Shown: positions 1 to 9,073, numbered from the stretch's first letter. The stretch is DNA of 64,000 nucleotides from Comamonadaceae bacterium (GCA_027488215.1 JAIYCB010000031.1:283223-347222); one strand, 5' to 3'. Notes: generated by a model not told the origin, from the letters alone. Program-made: numbers and translations.

Positions 1-664
1 CCTCTACGAAAAAATGCCCTACGACATGGTCAAGGACTTCAGCCCCATCTCGCTGATCGCCTCCGCCCCCAACTTGCTGGTGGTGAACAACGCCCTGCCC
101 GTCAAAAACGTGCCTGAGCTGATCGCCTACATGAAGGCCAACCCCAACAAGTTGTCGTTTGGCTCCCCTGGCATTGGCACCTCGGTGCACGTCTCGGGCG
201 AGTTGTTCAAATCCCTCACGGGCACAAGCATGACGCACGTGCCCTACAAAGGCCGTCAATTCGCCATCCCCGACCTGATTGGCGGCAGCATCCAGGTGAT
301 GTTTGACAACATGCCATCGGCCCTGCCGATGGCCAAAGAGGGAAAGATCCGGGCCTTGGCACAAACCACGGCCAGGCGCTCACCCGCCGCACCCGATGTG
401 CCCACCGTGGCCGAGTCGGTGCCGGGCTTTGAAGCCACCACCTGGTTTGCCATGTTTGCACCCGCCAACGTGCCGCGCCCCGTGATCGACCGCTTGAACG
501 CAGAAGTGCTGCGCGTATTCAGACTGCCCGATGTGCAAGAACGCCTGAAAACACTGGGCCTGGATGCCATCTTGTCCACCCCGGAAGAGTTGGCCCGCTA
601 CCAAGCGACCGAAATCACCAAGTGGGCCAAGGTGGTCAAAGAATCGGGTGCCAAAGCAGAATAA
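1..664 (+). CDS. Bug/TctC-family tripartite tricarboxylate transporter substrate-binding protein, 5'-truncated by the window
   Basis: The frame is already open at base 2 (codons Leu-Tyr-Glu-Lys before the first Met at 14), so the signal peptide and first lobe lie outside the window; about 220 residues remain. Visible family features are the MPYDMVKDFSPIS segment, the loop with SFGSPGIGTSVHVSGE, and MTHVPYKG followed by the IPDLIGGSIQVMFDNM stretch, all typical of the second half of Bug proteins. Bug proteins are periplasmic receptors for carboxylates and related small acids, usually working with TctAB membrane subunits, although many are orphans. It ends 17 bases before the 3' end of the convergent recQ-like gene. 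The substrate cannot be read from the sequence. Confidence 0.9.
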   Translation, partial: LYEKMPYDMVKDFSPISLIASAPNLLVVNNALPVKNVPELIAYMKANPNKLSFGSPGIGTSVHVSGELFKSLTGTSMTHVPYKGRQFAIPDLIGGSIQVMFDNMPSALPMAKEGKIRALAQTTARRSPAAPDVPTVAESVPGFEATTWFAMFAPANVPRPVIDRLNAEVLRVFRLPDVQERLKTLGLDAILSTPEELARYQATEITKWAKVVKESGAKAE

Positions 665-681
665 GCCGGCCAAGGCCAGTC

Positions 682-2751
682 TTAGGGCTGCAAATGCAGC
701 GCCAGCAGCAACACCTGTGAAGCGCCCTGCTCGCGCAACAGGGTTGCGGCCAGGGTGGCGGTCCAACGGCTTCGGACAACCGTACCTACCAAGAGCACAG
801 GACCCGGGGGCATGAACGGGTCGGCCGTCATTACAACGGCCTTTTCCAGATGGGCCACCACGGGCGTGGCAGACGAGTCATCGGGCGCGGGCCCACCCAC
901 CCAACTGAACACATCGTGCAAAGGCAAGCGGCCCTTATGGGCGATGTGCTGGGCCAAGGTGCGGTTGGCGGCCATGTCGGGCGCGGGCAGCGGTACCACG
1001 CAAACCGGACGAGCAGGCCAGCTTTTGGCCCAGCGGCCAAGGGTGGCCACAGCCCCCGCCAGCAGCGCAGGGGGCAGCTCACCGCTGGCGCCGCGCTGAA
1101 GGGCTTGCAACTCGGCCACCCAAGCTGGGTCATCAGCAAAAGCCACGGCACGGCCCGAGTCAAACCCGCGAATCTTGCCTTTGCGCCCGACCTCACTTGG
1201 CCAGCGCTTGCGCGGCTCGATGTCTACGTCCATGCCGCGCAAGAAATCACGGGCCGCGATCAGTTTGTCTTGAGATGGCGTCAGACCCGGAAACGGCAGC
1301 CGCCCAGTGCACACCGAGCAGCGCCCACACGGCGCAGGCGACGGGTCGTCCAAGGCTGTCTGCAAATACGACATCAGGCAGCCTTGGCCGTGCGCGTATT
1401 GGCGCATGATGCCCGCCTCTTGCTGGCGCACCTGGGCCAAAGCCGTCCACTTGGCCGTGTCGTGCAGATAGGGCACACCCGTGGCGCGCCACGCCGTGCC
1501 GTCTTTGTCCACCACGCCCTCCACTGCCAAAATTTTGAGCAGCGCCTCCAAACGCCCCCGGCGCACGCCCGTGTCGGCTTCGATCTCGATCAGGCTGCGC
1601 TCATCACGACCCAAGCTGGCGAGCACTTTGGCAGCCGTAGCGGCATCGGGTGTGGAAGCCGTGGCGAAGTAATCCCAAATGCGCTCATCGGCGTCGGAGG
1701 GCAGCAACACGCCTTCGGCATGCGACACCGCCCTGCCCGCTCGCCCCACCTGCTGGTAATAGGCCACCGGGGTCGAAGGCGAGCCCACATGCACGCAAAA
1801 ACCCAGGTCGGGCTTGTCATAACCCATGCCCAGTGCCGATGTCGCCACCACCGCCTTGACCTGGTTGTGACGCAAACGGTCTTCCACTTTCAGGCGTGTG
1901 TCGGCATCGGTTTGTCCGCTGTAAGCGTCCACCGCATGGCCGCAACTGCGCAAAAACGCGGCAAGACGCTCGGCCTCGGCCACCGTCAGCACATACACAA
2001 TGCCCGATCCGGGCAACTGCTCCAGCGCGTCGGCAATCCAGGCGTAGCGCTGCAAGGGCGAGAGCCCCGGCACTACCGACAACGTGAGCGAGGTGCGCGC
2101 CAGCGTGCCGCGAAACGTCACCGTGTTCGCGCCCAATTGCTTGCCGATGTCCAAAGTGACCCGCTCGTTGGCCGTGGCCGTAGTAGCCAGCACGCTGGCC
2201 GTCGGCGTGGACAACAGCGCCCGCGCCAAGCGCTGGTAATCAGGCCGAAAGTCAAATCCCCAATCACTGATGCAATGCGCCTCGTCGATGACGATCAGGC
2301 CCACCCGCGCCAGCAAAGCGCCCAGCCGCGCGGCAAATCGCGGGTTACCCAACCGCTCAGGTGAGACCAGCAGCACATCGATGGCGTCATCGTCCAGCCG
2401 CTGGAACACCTCGTCCCAGTCGTCGATGTTGGTGGAATTGACCGTGGCGGCCTTCAAGCCCGCCCGCTCGGCCGCGCTCACCTGGTCGCGCATGAGGGCC
2501 AAGAGCGGCGACACCACGAGCGTGGGGCCCGCGCCCATGTTGCGGATGGCGTGTGTGGCCGCCCAATACACCGCCGACTTTCCCCAGCCCGTGGCCTGCA
2601 CCACCAGCACACGCGAGGCGGGTTGCAGCAAGGCATGCACGGCGTCCACCTGATCGGGTCGCGGCGCAGCACCCGATCCGGCCAGTCGGGCCAGCACGGT
2701 GTTCATGTGGGTTTGCGCAAAGGCGCGGTCTTTGGCGTGGTAAGTGTGCAT
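682..2751 (-). CDS. RecQ-family ATP-dependent DNA helicase with C-terminal phosphoribosyltransferase-like domain
   Basis: A 689-residue protein. I start it at 2751 because a GGAGAA ribosome site lies just upstream; an in-frame Met at 2820 lacks this. The SF2 helicase core shows Walker A ATGWGKS (about 53-59), DEAH at about 156-159 followed by CISDWGFDFRPDY, a TTATA motif III, and the motif VI run QVGRAGRA. A four-cysteine RecQ zinc site follows (CLMSYLQ...CGRCSVC). No HRDC domain is evident. The last roughly 130 residues resemble a phosphoribosyltransferase (VCVVPLPAPD; then VLLVGTVVRSRWTATLAATLL), but the usual LLVDDxxxTGxT PRPP loop reads LLVGTVVRSRWT, so the acidic pair is lost and catalysis is unlikely. 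RecQ enzymes unwind DNA 3'-5' in recombination and repair. It is convergent with the Bug gene and divergent from rbgA. Confidence 0.88.
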   Translation of the reverse strand: MHTYHAKDRAFAQTHMNTVLARLAGSGAAPRPDQVDAVHALLQPASRVLVVQATGWGKSAVYWAATHAIRNMGAGPTLVVSPLLALMRDQVSAAERAGLKAATVNSTNIDDWDEVFQRLDDDAIDVLLVSPERLGNPRFAARLGALLARVGLIVIDEAHCISDWGFDFRPDYQRLARALLSTPTASVLATTATANERVTLDIGKQLGANTVTFRGTLARTSLTLSVVPGLSPLQRYAWIADALEQLPGSGIVYVLTVAEAERLAAFLRSCGHAVDAYSGQTDADTRLKVEDRLRHNQVKAVVATSALGMGYDKPDLGFCVHVGSPSTPVAYYQQVGRAGRAVSHAEGVLLPSDADERIWDYFATASTPDAATAAKVLASLGRDERSLIEIEADTGVRRGRLEALLKILAVEGVVDKDGTAWRATGVPYLHDTAKWTALAQVRQQEAGIMRQYAHGQGCLMSYLQTALDDPSPAPCGRCSVCTGRLPFPGLTPSQDKLIAARDFLRGMDVDIEPRKRWPSEVGRKGKIRGFDSGRAVAFADDPAWVAELQALQRGASGELPPALLAGAVATLGRWAKSWPARPVCVVPLPAPDMAANRTLAQHIAHKGRLPLHDVFSWVGGPAPDDSSATPVVAHLEKAVVMTADPFMPPGPVLLVGTVVRSRWTATLAATLLREQGASQVLLLALHLQP

Positions 2752-2856
2752 AGCGTTCTCCCTGAAATTTTGTTTGTGGCATTTTGCGACCAAGTGGGGC
2801 CGTCGAGAAGTCAAGGACAATCACCATCTTTGACATCTGGTCTTCAGCGGCTTTCT

Positions 2857-3783
2857 ATGGCGATTCAATGGTTCCCCGGACACATGCACCTCACGCGCAA
2901 GGCGATCGGGGAGCGCATCAAAGACATCGACGTTGTCATCGAGATGCTGGATGCTCGCCTGCCCGGCTCGAGCGCCAACCCCATGCTGGCCGAGTTGATC
3001 AAGGGCAAGCCCGCTCTCAAGATCTTGAGCAAGCAAGACCTGGCCGACCCAGCCCGCACCGCACAGTGGCTGGCCCACTACAACGCCCTGCCCGGCGTGA
3101 GCGCCCTTGGCCTCGACACCAGCATGAGCTCGCCCGCCAATGCACTGATCGACGCCTGTAAGCAGTTAGCCCCCAACCGGGGCGGCATGGTCAAGCCCAT
3201 GCGGGTGCTCATTTGTGGCATCCCCAACGTGGGCAAGTCCACCCTGATCAACACCCTCAAAGGCAAACGCGCTGCCAAGACGGGCGACGAAGCGGGTGTG
3301 ACCAAGCAGGAAGCAAGGGTCGCCCTGGCCGACGACTTTTACCTGTATGACACCCCCGGCGTGCTGTGGCCGCGCATCATCGTGGAGCAAAGTGGCTTCA
3401 ACCTGGCCGCCAGCGGTGCGATTGGCGTGAACGCGTTTGACGAAGAGGTGGTAGCGCTGGAGTTGCTGAATTACCTGATTCCACATTACCCGCAAGCCCT
3501 GTCCGAGCGCTACAAGGTGCAAGACGTGGCCAGCCACACCGACGAAAGCCTGCTCGAAGCCATCGCCCGCCAACGCGGTGCCATCCAAAGCGGTGGGCGA
3601 GTGAACACCACCAAAGCCGCCGAAATCGTGATTCATGACTTCCGGAGCGCTGCCTTGGGACGACTGACGCTGGAAACCCCTGAAGAATTTGCCCTTTGGC
3701 TGGCCGAAGGTAAAAGAGCCGATGCCGATCGGGCGCAGCGCAAAAAACCTGCAACGCCACCCAAAAATTCCCAACGCCGCTGA
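2857..3783 (+). CDS. rbgA: Ribosome biogenesis GTPase RbgA/YlqF (circularly permuted GTPase)
   Basis: A 308-residue protein starting at MAIQWFPGHMHL, the standard YlqF N-terminus (WFPGHM); the frame is open further upstream but that part shows no similarity to the family. The G motifs occur in permuted order: G4 SKQDLAD first, then G1 GIPNVGKSTLINTL, a G2 threonine in VTKQ, and G3 DTPGVLWP. This permutation defines the YlqF/YawG group. The C-terminal region (about 190-308) carries the RNA-binding helices ending in a basic tail with KKPATPPKNSQRR. The family assists late 50S subunit assembly in the cytoplasm. It is divergently transcribed from the recQ-like gene, with 105 bases between the start codons for both promoters. 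Confidence 0.93.
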   Translation: MAIQWFPGHMHLTRKAIGERIKDIDVVIEMLDARLPGSSANPMLAELIKGKPALKILSKQDLADPARTAQWLAHYNALPGVSALGLDTSMSSPANALIDACKQLAPNRGGMVKPMRVLICGIPNVGKSTLINTLKGKRAAKTGDEAGVTKQEARVALADDFYLYDTPGVLWPRIIVEQSGFNLAASGAIGVNAFDEEVVALELLNYLIPHYPQALSERYKVQDVASHTDESLLEAIARQRGAIQSGGRVNTTKAAEIVIHDFRSAALGRLTLETPEEFALWLAEGKRADADRAQRKKPATPPKNSQRR

Positions 3784-3816
3784 GCCTCGCGAGACGTTTT
3801 TTGAACTCCTGACCGC

Positions 3817-4281
3817 TCAGACTGCGGCCATCCTGCTCATTTGCGCAGCACGCTGGACAGCGCGGATGATGCGTTCGTGCGCACCACAGCGACACAGGTG
3901 TTTGTCCAGTGCCTGACAAATCTGCGCCCGAGTGGGCTCGGGGGTGTTTTGCAGCAAAGCGCTGGCAGTGACCAAAATGCCGCTCAGACAATAGCCGCAC
4001 TGGCCCGCGTTTTCTTCCACAAAGGCTTGTTGCAAAACATGGGGTTTTTCGGGCGTGCCCAGCCCCTCCAGCGTGGTCACGGCATGGCCTTTCACCGCCC
4101 ACAGCGGCAAATTGCAGGACGTTTGGGGACGCCTGTCAACCAGCACCACGCAAGCGCCACACTCGCCTTCACCACAGCCCAACTTGGGGCCCGACAAACC
4201 CAACTCATCACGCAAAATACTGAGCAAAGGGGTTTTTTCTGGCGCAGCGATGGCGATGTTCCTGGCGTTGATGTTGAGCAT
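3817..4281 (-). CDS. 2Fe-2S subunit of a xanthine-dehydrogenase-family molybdenum hydroxylase (isoquinoline/nicotinate type)
   Basis: A 154-residue protein of the small-subunit length. All eight iron-sulfur cysteines are visible: C36, C41, C44 and C56 in the N-terminal plant-ferredoxin-like domain (GCGEGECGAC), and C95, C98, C130 and C132 in the C-terminal helical domain (QCGYC, CRCG). The subunit passes electrons from the molybdopterin centre to an external acceptor. It is the last gene of a four-gene minus-strand operon, 18 bases after the ModA-like gene. No FAD subunit is encoded nearby, as expected for the two-subunit isoquinoline 1-oxidoreductase/nicotinate dehydrogenase architecture, where a cytochrome often accepts the electrons. 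The substrate is not determinable here. Confidence 0.9.
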   Translation of the reverse strand: MLNINARNIAIAAPEKTPLLSILRDELGLSGPKLGCGEGECGACVVLVDRRPQTSCNLPLWAVKGHAVTTLEGLGTPEKPHVLQQAFVEENAGQCGYCLSGILVTASALLQNTPEPTRAQICQALDKHLCRCGAHERIIRAVQRAAQMSRMAAV

Positions 4282-4299
4282 CGGCTGTCTCCGGTTATT

Positions 4300-5061
4300 T
4301 CAGGACACACACGCAAAACCGAGCGCTGATCGCATGGCTTGCTGACTGGGTGAGCACAAGTAACGACCTAGATCGCATGCCACCGACCAAGCTGTTTGTG
4401 TCTCCGAATCTTGGTTGTCAGGGTGTGACCGAATGGCAGCCACGGCGTATTCGGTGGACAGAGCGTAAGGGGCCGGAAAAGCGCCCAAGTAATGGGCATG
4501 AGGCGCCGTTTGAACCTCGGTCGACTGGGCGCATGCCATCACGCGTTGACCAGCATGAGCGGACAAGGCAGCCACCGCTTGAGCGCCCCCAGCGAAGGAC
4601 TCCACGGCGGGCATGTCCGATGGAGGGATGGCCAGTTCGTCGAGCACACGCTGCAAATGCCGCCCACCCGAAGACTGCTGCAGATCCGGCACCAGCAATA
4701 CATCCAAGGAGATCAGGGACTGACGCAAAGCCTCAACTGTTTCGACGCAATAGGCTTGGCCATCGCCAGCCGCTGCCACCCAACCGGTGTCTGCTTGCCC
4801 CAAGGACCCCAGCCACTCGATGCGATGGGGCCAGCGGCTTTGCAAACTGCGGATGGCGTCGGGTGTGAGTACGCACAGGTGGCAGTCCTGCCCTTCTGTC
4901 AATCGGCGGTCCAACTCGTCCAACGTGCTTTGCAAAGCTGCATAACGCGTCCGGTACTGGGCCTTTGGCGACCATTGAGGCAAGGCCAGGCATTGATCGA
5001 TCCAGACACGTCCGGCACCGGCGCTGCAAATTTCCACCAGAGGTAATGTCCATGAGCTCAT
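4300..5061 (-). CDS. ModA-like periplasmic-binding-fold protein without signal peptide
   Basis: A 253-residue protein whose start ATG follows the TGA of the molybdenum hydroxylase large subunit by one base, implying translational coupling. It resembles molybdate-binding ModA and related type II binding proteins: a segment with LTPDAIRSLQSRW, the region GRHLQRVLDELAIPPS (compare the ModA Gly-x-His helix) and a C-terminal AMRSALGFACVS helix. It has no hydrophobic leader, so it is probably cytoplasmic. Such a protein within a molybdoenzyme operon might sense or deliver molybdate or cofactor, or bind the substrate; this is inference. No other molybdate transport gene lies nearby. The family call is moderate because the similarity is diffuse. 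Confidence 0.5.
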   Translation of the reverse strand: MSSWTLPLVEICSAGAGRVWIDQCLALPQWSPKAQYRTRYAALQSTLDELDRRLTEGQDCHLCVLTPDAIRSLQSRWPHRIEWLGSLGQADTGWVAAAGDGQAYCVETVEALRQSLISLDVLLVPDLQQSSGGRHLQRVLDELAIPPSDMPAVESFAGGAQAVAALSAHAGQRVMACAQSTEVQTAPHAHYLGAFPAPYALSTEYAVAAIRSHPDNQDSETQTAWSVACDLGRYLCSPSQQAMRSALGFACVS

Positions 5062-5062
5062 G

Positions 5063-7243
5063 TCAGTTGGGCAGGTTCAGCGCCTGAAGGATGTGGTCTT
5101 GCGACAAGGGTAGATGGCGAACACGGACCCCCAGGGCATCAAACAAGGCATTGCCCAAGGCGGCAGCGACAGGGCCTTGCACCGACTCACCGGCCCCCAG
5201 CGACGATTGATCAGGCTGATCCAGCACGTGGATGGTCAATTCGGGCACTTCGCTGAAACGCAAGATTGGATAATCGGCCCAGCTTTGGGTAGTGATGCGG
5301 GTTCGGTCAAACTTCACCGACTCTTTCAGAGCCCAGCTCATGCCTTGCAATGCGCCGCCTTCGGTCTGGTTGATCACTCCGTCCAGATCCACCACACGGC
5401 CCACATCGACGGCCACATCGAGCTGCAACACACGCAAGGTTTCGCCGGCCTGAACGCGTGCCAGAACAGCGCACCAAGCAGAGGTGTTTTTGTATCGCGC
5501 CCAGGCCAGGCCATGGCCCTCCCCCTCGACTTTGGGCAGTTGCCACCAAGTGCTGCGATCCACCACGGCATTCAAAACGGCGAGGCTTCTAGGGTCCTCC
5601 ATGTGCAGTTTGCGAAACTGCAAAGGGTCTTGCCCACTGGCATGGGCCAGCTCGTCCATGAAGGACTCGATGGCAAACACATTTGCAAATGCTCCCAGTG
5701 CCCGCATGGCCGAGGTTCTAATCGGCATGACCATGAGTCGGTGGTTCACCACATGGGTGTTGTCAAATGAATAAGCTGGGATCGCATTGCGGTCCGAGCC
5801 TCCCCCTGCGGCCAACGGCGGGTTGATGGCCAGGGGCATGGGCTGCCCCTGGGCGCGCTGCGAAGCCCCCAACAAAGTGGGGACCAGGGAACGACCAGGG
5901 CGGGAGCTGTACCCATTGGCCCACAGTTCGTGGTGCCAATGGCTGATGCGCCCTTGCTCGTTTAACCGCGCCCTGAGAGAGACCAAGTGGGCGCTGCCCA
6001 GCGGCGCTTGCGACAACTCGTCAGCGCGTGACCACACGACCCGAACAGGATCACCCGGCTGGGCCATGGCCAGAACAGCGGCATCAAACGCCACATCGTC
6101 GGCACCGTTGTGGCCATAACAACCGGAGCCTTCGACATGCCGCATGACGATGGCCTGTTTGTCCAGACTCAGGGCCTTGGTGAGGTCATCGCGCAGATTC
6201 TGGATGCCTTGACTGTGGGTCCAAACCTGCAAGGTCTGGCCGTCCCATTGGGCCAGCGCGCAGCAAAGACCAATCGAGGCATGGGCTATGTAGGGCTTGA
6301 AGTACTCGCGCGACAGGCTCACCCCGGCATCTTCGGCACCAAGGACTTCCCCTTTTTGGAGGGGATAAGTGGTTTCATGCGGCGCATTGCGCAGAAAGTC
6401 AGCCAAGTCATGCATCTCGGGCAAGGATGCCGACTCGCTCCAAGCCACGTGCTCTTGCAGCCGGGCCATTGCGGCATCTGCCTCGCGCTCGGTGGCGGCC
6501 ACGATGCCGATGAAGCGCCCATCCACCACCAAGTCAATGGAAGACAAATCCAACACATCAACCGGCACGGGTTGATCAGGATGGACCAATTGGGCGGTCA
6601 GCGACGGCGCGCGATGGACCCGCCCATGGCGCATGCCCGGCAACCGCAGATCGTGGATGAAGCGGGGCTGCCCCATGATCTTTTCAGGAAGGTCAATTCG
6701 ACGGACTTTGCCGTGACCGTGCAGCTTGAGCGATTGAATGGGTTTAGGTGTGGACAAGCCCTGGTATTCACGATGCAGGGAGATTTTTTTGAGCCAATGC
6801 CAATAATCGCCCAGCGCCCGCCCTTGGAGATCGGAAAAGCGTCCTTGCTCAACGCACAAGGCTTGTGCGGGCAGGCCATGGTGACTGGCCGCTTGCTGAA
6901 GGGCCAGAAAACGCACTTCTGCACAAGCGTGGCGAATGGCCGATCCTGAATCCTGCACTGAAATGCTGCTGCTGGTCATGCCCTCGTCAGGCCCTTCCAA
7001 GGTCGTGGCGCTGACGATGTGCACTTGGTCCAAACTCAGATCCAGTTCATCGGCCGCAATGATGGACAAAGCCGTGAGAATGCCCTGCCCCAGTTCCACC
7101 TTGCCTGTGAACACCCGCACCCGACCAGGCTGAGAAAAATCAAGCCATTGCGCAAGCTGTCGGTTGGTGTGCAAATTACCGGGCAGTACCGGACGACCAT
7201 CGTTTCGGTCAAATGTGAAACCACGAGGCGCCGCAGCAGTCAT
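5063..7243 (-). CDS. Molybdopterin-binding large subunit of a xanthine-dehydrogenase-family hydroxylase
   Basis: A 726-residue protein. It carries the family segments VFTGKVELGQGILTALS and DEGMTSSSISVQDSG near the N-terminus, RVHRAPSLTAQ in the middle, the molybdopterin-contact region GSGCYGHNGADDVAFDAA, and the C-terminal LGAGESVQGPVAAALGNAL, whose Glu matches the catalytic glutamate of this family. It resembles the IorB/NicB group that oxidises N-heterocycles or aldehydes using water as oxygen donor. No Tat or Sec leader is visible. Its start overlaps the preceding Bug gene by four bases (ATGA), and the ModA-like gene follows after one base, so the four genes are probably one transcript. 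The paired Bug receptor suggests that the substrate or an acid related to it is imported. Confidence 0.87.
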   Translation of the reverse strand: MTAAAPRGFTFDRNDGRPVLPGNLHTNRQLAQWLDFSQPGRVRVFTGKVELGQGILTALSIIAADELDLSLDQVHIVSATTLEGPDEGMTSSSISVQDSGSAIRHACAEVRFLALQQAASHHGLPAQALCVEQGRFSDLQGRALGDYWHWLKKISLHREYQGLSTPKPIQSLKLHGHGKVRRIDLPEKIMGQPRFIHDLRLPGMRHGRVHRAPSLTAQLVHPDQPVPVDVLDLSSIDLVVDGRFIGIVAATEREADAAMARLQEHVAWSESASLPEMHDLADFLRNAPHETTYPLQKGEVLGAEDAGVSLSREYFKPYIAHASIGLCCALAQWDGQTLQVWTHSQGIQNLRDDLTKALSLDKQAIVMRHVEGSGCYGHNGADDVAFDAAVLAMAQPGDPVRVVWSRADELSQAPLGSAHLVSLRARLNEQGRISHWHHELWANGYSSRPGRSLVPTLLGASQRAQGQPMPLAINPPLAAGGGSDRNAIPAYSFDNTHVVNHRLMVMPIRTSAMRALGAFANVFAIESFMDELAHASGQDPLQFRKLHMEDPRSLAVLNAVVDRSTWWQLPKVEGEGHGLAWARYKNTSAWCAVLARVQAGETLRVLQLDVAVDVGRVVDLDGVINQTEGGALQGMSWALKESVKFDRTRITTQSWADYPILRFSEVPELTIHVLDQPDQSSLGAGESVQGPVAAALGNALFDALGVRVRHLPLSQDHILQALNLPN

Positions 7244-8217
7244 TGGACGCGTCCGATGCGCTGGATGGTGACAGATGTGCGGGCCAGATCAGCCTTCCAG
7301 AAAGCCTCCAGCTCGCTGCCGTCCAAGTAAGCAATCTCTCCGGCCGAGCTTTTACCGACCGTCTCGACAAATTGGTTGTCTTGAGATGCAACCCTCAAGG
7401 CCCTGCGCAGAGTTGCCAAAACATCGGCGGGCGTACCCGAGGGGGCAAACAAACCGGTCCAAGGCACAAAATCAATCGGAACCCCCAGTTCGGCGAGGGT
7501 CGGTACATCCGGTGCCTGCGCCCAGCGCTTGGCACCGTACATGGCCAAATAGCGAAGGCGACCGCTTTGAACGTGAGGCAAAGCGAGGGTACGAACCGGC
7601 ACGTTGAAGTCAACTTGTCCCCCCATCAAGGCCGTCAACATGGGCGCGCCGCCCGCATAAGGAATGTGACGTGCCTCGGTTTGCGTGGCAGCCAGCAGCA
7701 TCTCGGCGGGAAAATGGCTGATGCCGTAGTTGCCGCTGGACGAATACGTCAAGCCTTTTGGGTTGGCGCGCAGTGCGGCCGCAAAATCCTGGTAAGTTTT
7801 GTAGGGGCTGTCAGCACGCACCACCAAGCTGACCACATCCACCGTGACCCTGGCCACGGGTACGAATTGATCTAGCGTGAATGGTGCCTTTTGGCCGTTG
7901 AGAACGGCCTGTTCAGGAACACTGGCAACACTGGACAGGGTATACATCAAGGTGTAGCCATCTGGATTGGCATTGGCGACCGCTGCAGCACCAATGGCAC
8001 CCGATGCGCCTGGTCGGTTCACGATCAAAACCGGCTGGCCCAAAGCTTTATCAAGAGAGGGCTTGAGCGCACGGGCCGATAAATCAGCGATACCGCCAGC
8101 AGGAAATGGCACGATCAAGGTGACGGGTTTTTGGGGATACGCCCCCTGCGCCCAAGTTGCCAATGACAACCCGAGGGCCATCACCATGGAAAGTCCTTTG
8201 AAAAATTTCATCAGCAT
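7240..8217 (-). CDS. Bug/TctC-family substrate-binding protein heading the molybdenum hydroxylase operon
   Basis: A 325-residue full-length protein with a Sec signal peptide (MLMKFFKGLSMVMALGLSLA then TWAQGAYPQ, cleavage probably after Ala-Gln-Gly or nearby). An AGGAGA ribosome site precedes the ATG. Family hallmarks are YPQKPVTLIVPFPAGGIADLSAR, the GQPVLIVNRPGASGAIGA loop, the SSSGNYGISHFPAEM segment and PTLAELGVPIDF. These proteins capture carboxylates in the periplasm for tripartite transporters; no TctA or TctB is present in the window. Its stop codon overlaps the start of the downstream hydroxylase subunit, so receptor and enzyme are co-expressed. It is divergent from the 3'-5' exonuclease gene, separated by a 149-base gap. 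Confidence 0.92.
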   Translation of the reverse strand: MLMKFFKGLSMVMALGLSLATWAQGAYPQKPVTLIVPFPAGGIADLSARALKPSLDKALGQPVLIVNRPGASGAIGAAAVANANPDGYTLMYTLSSVASVPEQAVLNGQKAPFTLDQFVPVARVTVDVVSLVVRADSPYKTYQDFAAALRANPKGLTYSSSGNYGISHFPAEMLLAATQTEARHIPYAGGAPMLTALMGGQVDFNVPVRTLALPHVQSGRLRYLAMYGAKRWAQAPDVPTLAELGVPIDFVPWTGLFAPSGTPADVLATLRRALRVASQDNQFVETVGKSSAGEIAYLDGSELEAFWKADLARTSVTIQRIGRVQ

Positions 8218-8366
8218 GACACGTCTCCTGACTCGGTCGAATGAACAAACTTCACCATTAACTCCCTTCGCTCATTATTCAGCCAGGTCTATCAGGCAAG
8301 TGTCACCTTGGTTTTGCGATACCCCGAGCGCACAACATCTATGATGTGCTGCACACTTGAAACACC

Positions 8367-8960
8367 ATGTCCATCCATCACCCCACACCCGACAAAGACG
8401 CCATCGCCTTGCTGCCCCCTTTTGAGCGACTGGGACTGGATCGCATCAGCCTCGTCAATACAGGCGCTCAGGCGCAAAGTGCTTCGGATGCGCTGATGAA
8501 AGCGAGTGCCTGGGGTTTTGACACAGAGTCCAAGCCCACTTTCCGTGTGGGTGAAGAGTCTGACGGACCGCATATCCTGCAGTTGTCCACCGCTGAGCGG
8601 GCCTGGGTGTTTCAGTTGCATGAACCAGAATGCCGGGCTGTCGCTGCTCAATTGTTGGCCTGCAGAGGCATTGTCAAAGCTGGTTTTGGCCTGGGCGATG
8701 ACCGCAAGCGCATCGTGCACAAGTTAAGCACCGAGCCCCAGGGCATTTTGGAGCTCAACACCATCTTTCGCGAGCGCGGTTACCGCAAGGACATGGGCGT
8801 CAAAGGTGCCGTGGCGGTGTTGTTCAACCAGCGCTTCATCAAGTCGAAAAAAGCCGCCACCAGCAACTGGGCCAACATGAAGCTGAGCGAAGCGCAACTG
8901 GTGTACGCTGCCAATGACGCTTATGCTGCCATACGGGTCTGGCAGGCGCTGGGGCTTTGA
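8367..8960 (+). CDS. DEDD-family 3'-5' exonuclease (RNase D-like domain)
   Basis: A 197-residue single-domain protein. The DEDD motifs are visible: motif I GFDTESKPTF (Asp and Glu), motif II GFGLGDDRKRI (Asp) and motif III VYAANDAYAA (Tyr and Asp four residues apart, the DEDDy type). This matches the minimal 3'-5' exonuclease fold of RNase D without the HRDC domains, so it is shorter than RNase D proper. Members degrade RNA or DNA from the 3' end; the natural substrate is unknown. It sits alone between the molybdenum hydroxylase operon and the sensor kinase. The start is the first Met of the frame; no strong Shine-Dalgarno site is visible. Confidence 0.85.
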   Translation: MSIHHPTPDKDAIALLPPFERLGLDRISLVNTGAQAQSASDALMKASAWGFDTESKPTFRVGEESDGPHILQLSTAERAWVFQLHEPECRAVAAQLLACRGIVKAGFGLGDDRKRIVHKLSTEPQGILELNTIFRERGYRKDMGVKGAVAVLFNQRFIKSKKAATSNWANMKLSEAQLVYAANDAYAAIRVWQALGL

Positions 8961-9045
8961 CTCCTTTGTTCACCTGACCCGCCTTTGCCATTGGGCAGGT
9001 CAGTTGAATCCATGCAAACAGGCCGTCCAGCAATGGTTAAAAATT

Positions 9046-9073
9046 CAATAAATTAAATTCATTTAATTTGTTG
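9046..9073. promoter_or_regulatory. AT-rich inverted repeat upstream of the sensor kinase
   Basis: Arms of 13 bases (CAATAAATTAAAT and ATTTAATTTGTTG) match at 12 of 13 positions across a 2-base spacer, in a gap (8961-9194) of much lower GC than the neighbours. It lies about 120 bases before the kinase start and may be an operator or a promoter element. No protein has been tied to it. The rest of this gap holds only a weak hairpin (CTGACC...GGTCAG, 8973-9003) without a T-run. Confidence 0.4.

Noticed and set aside
850..2364. A 504-codon plus-strand frame opposite the recQ-like gene
   Set aside because: It is rich in His, Arg and Gln with no recognisable fold, while the minus strand carries all helicase motifs.
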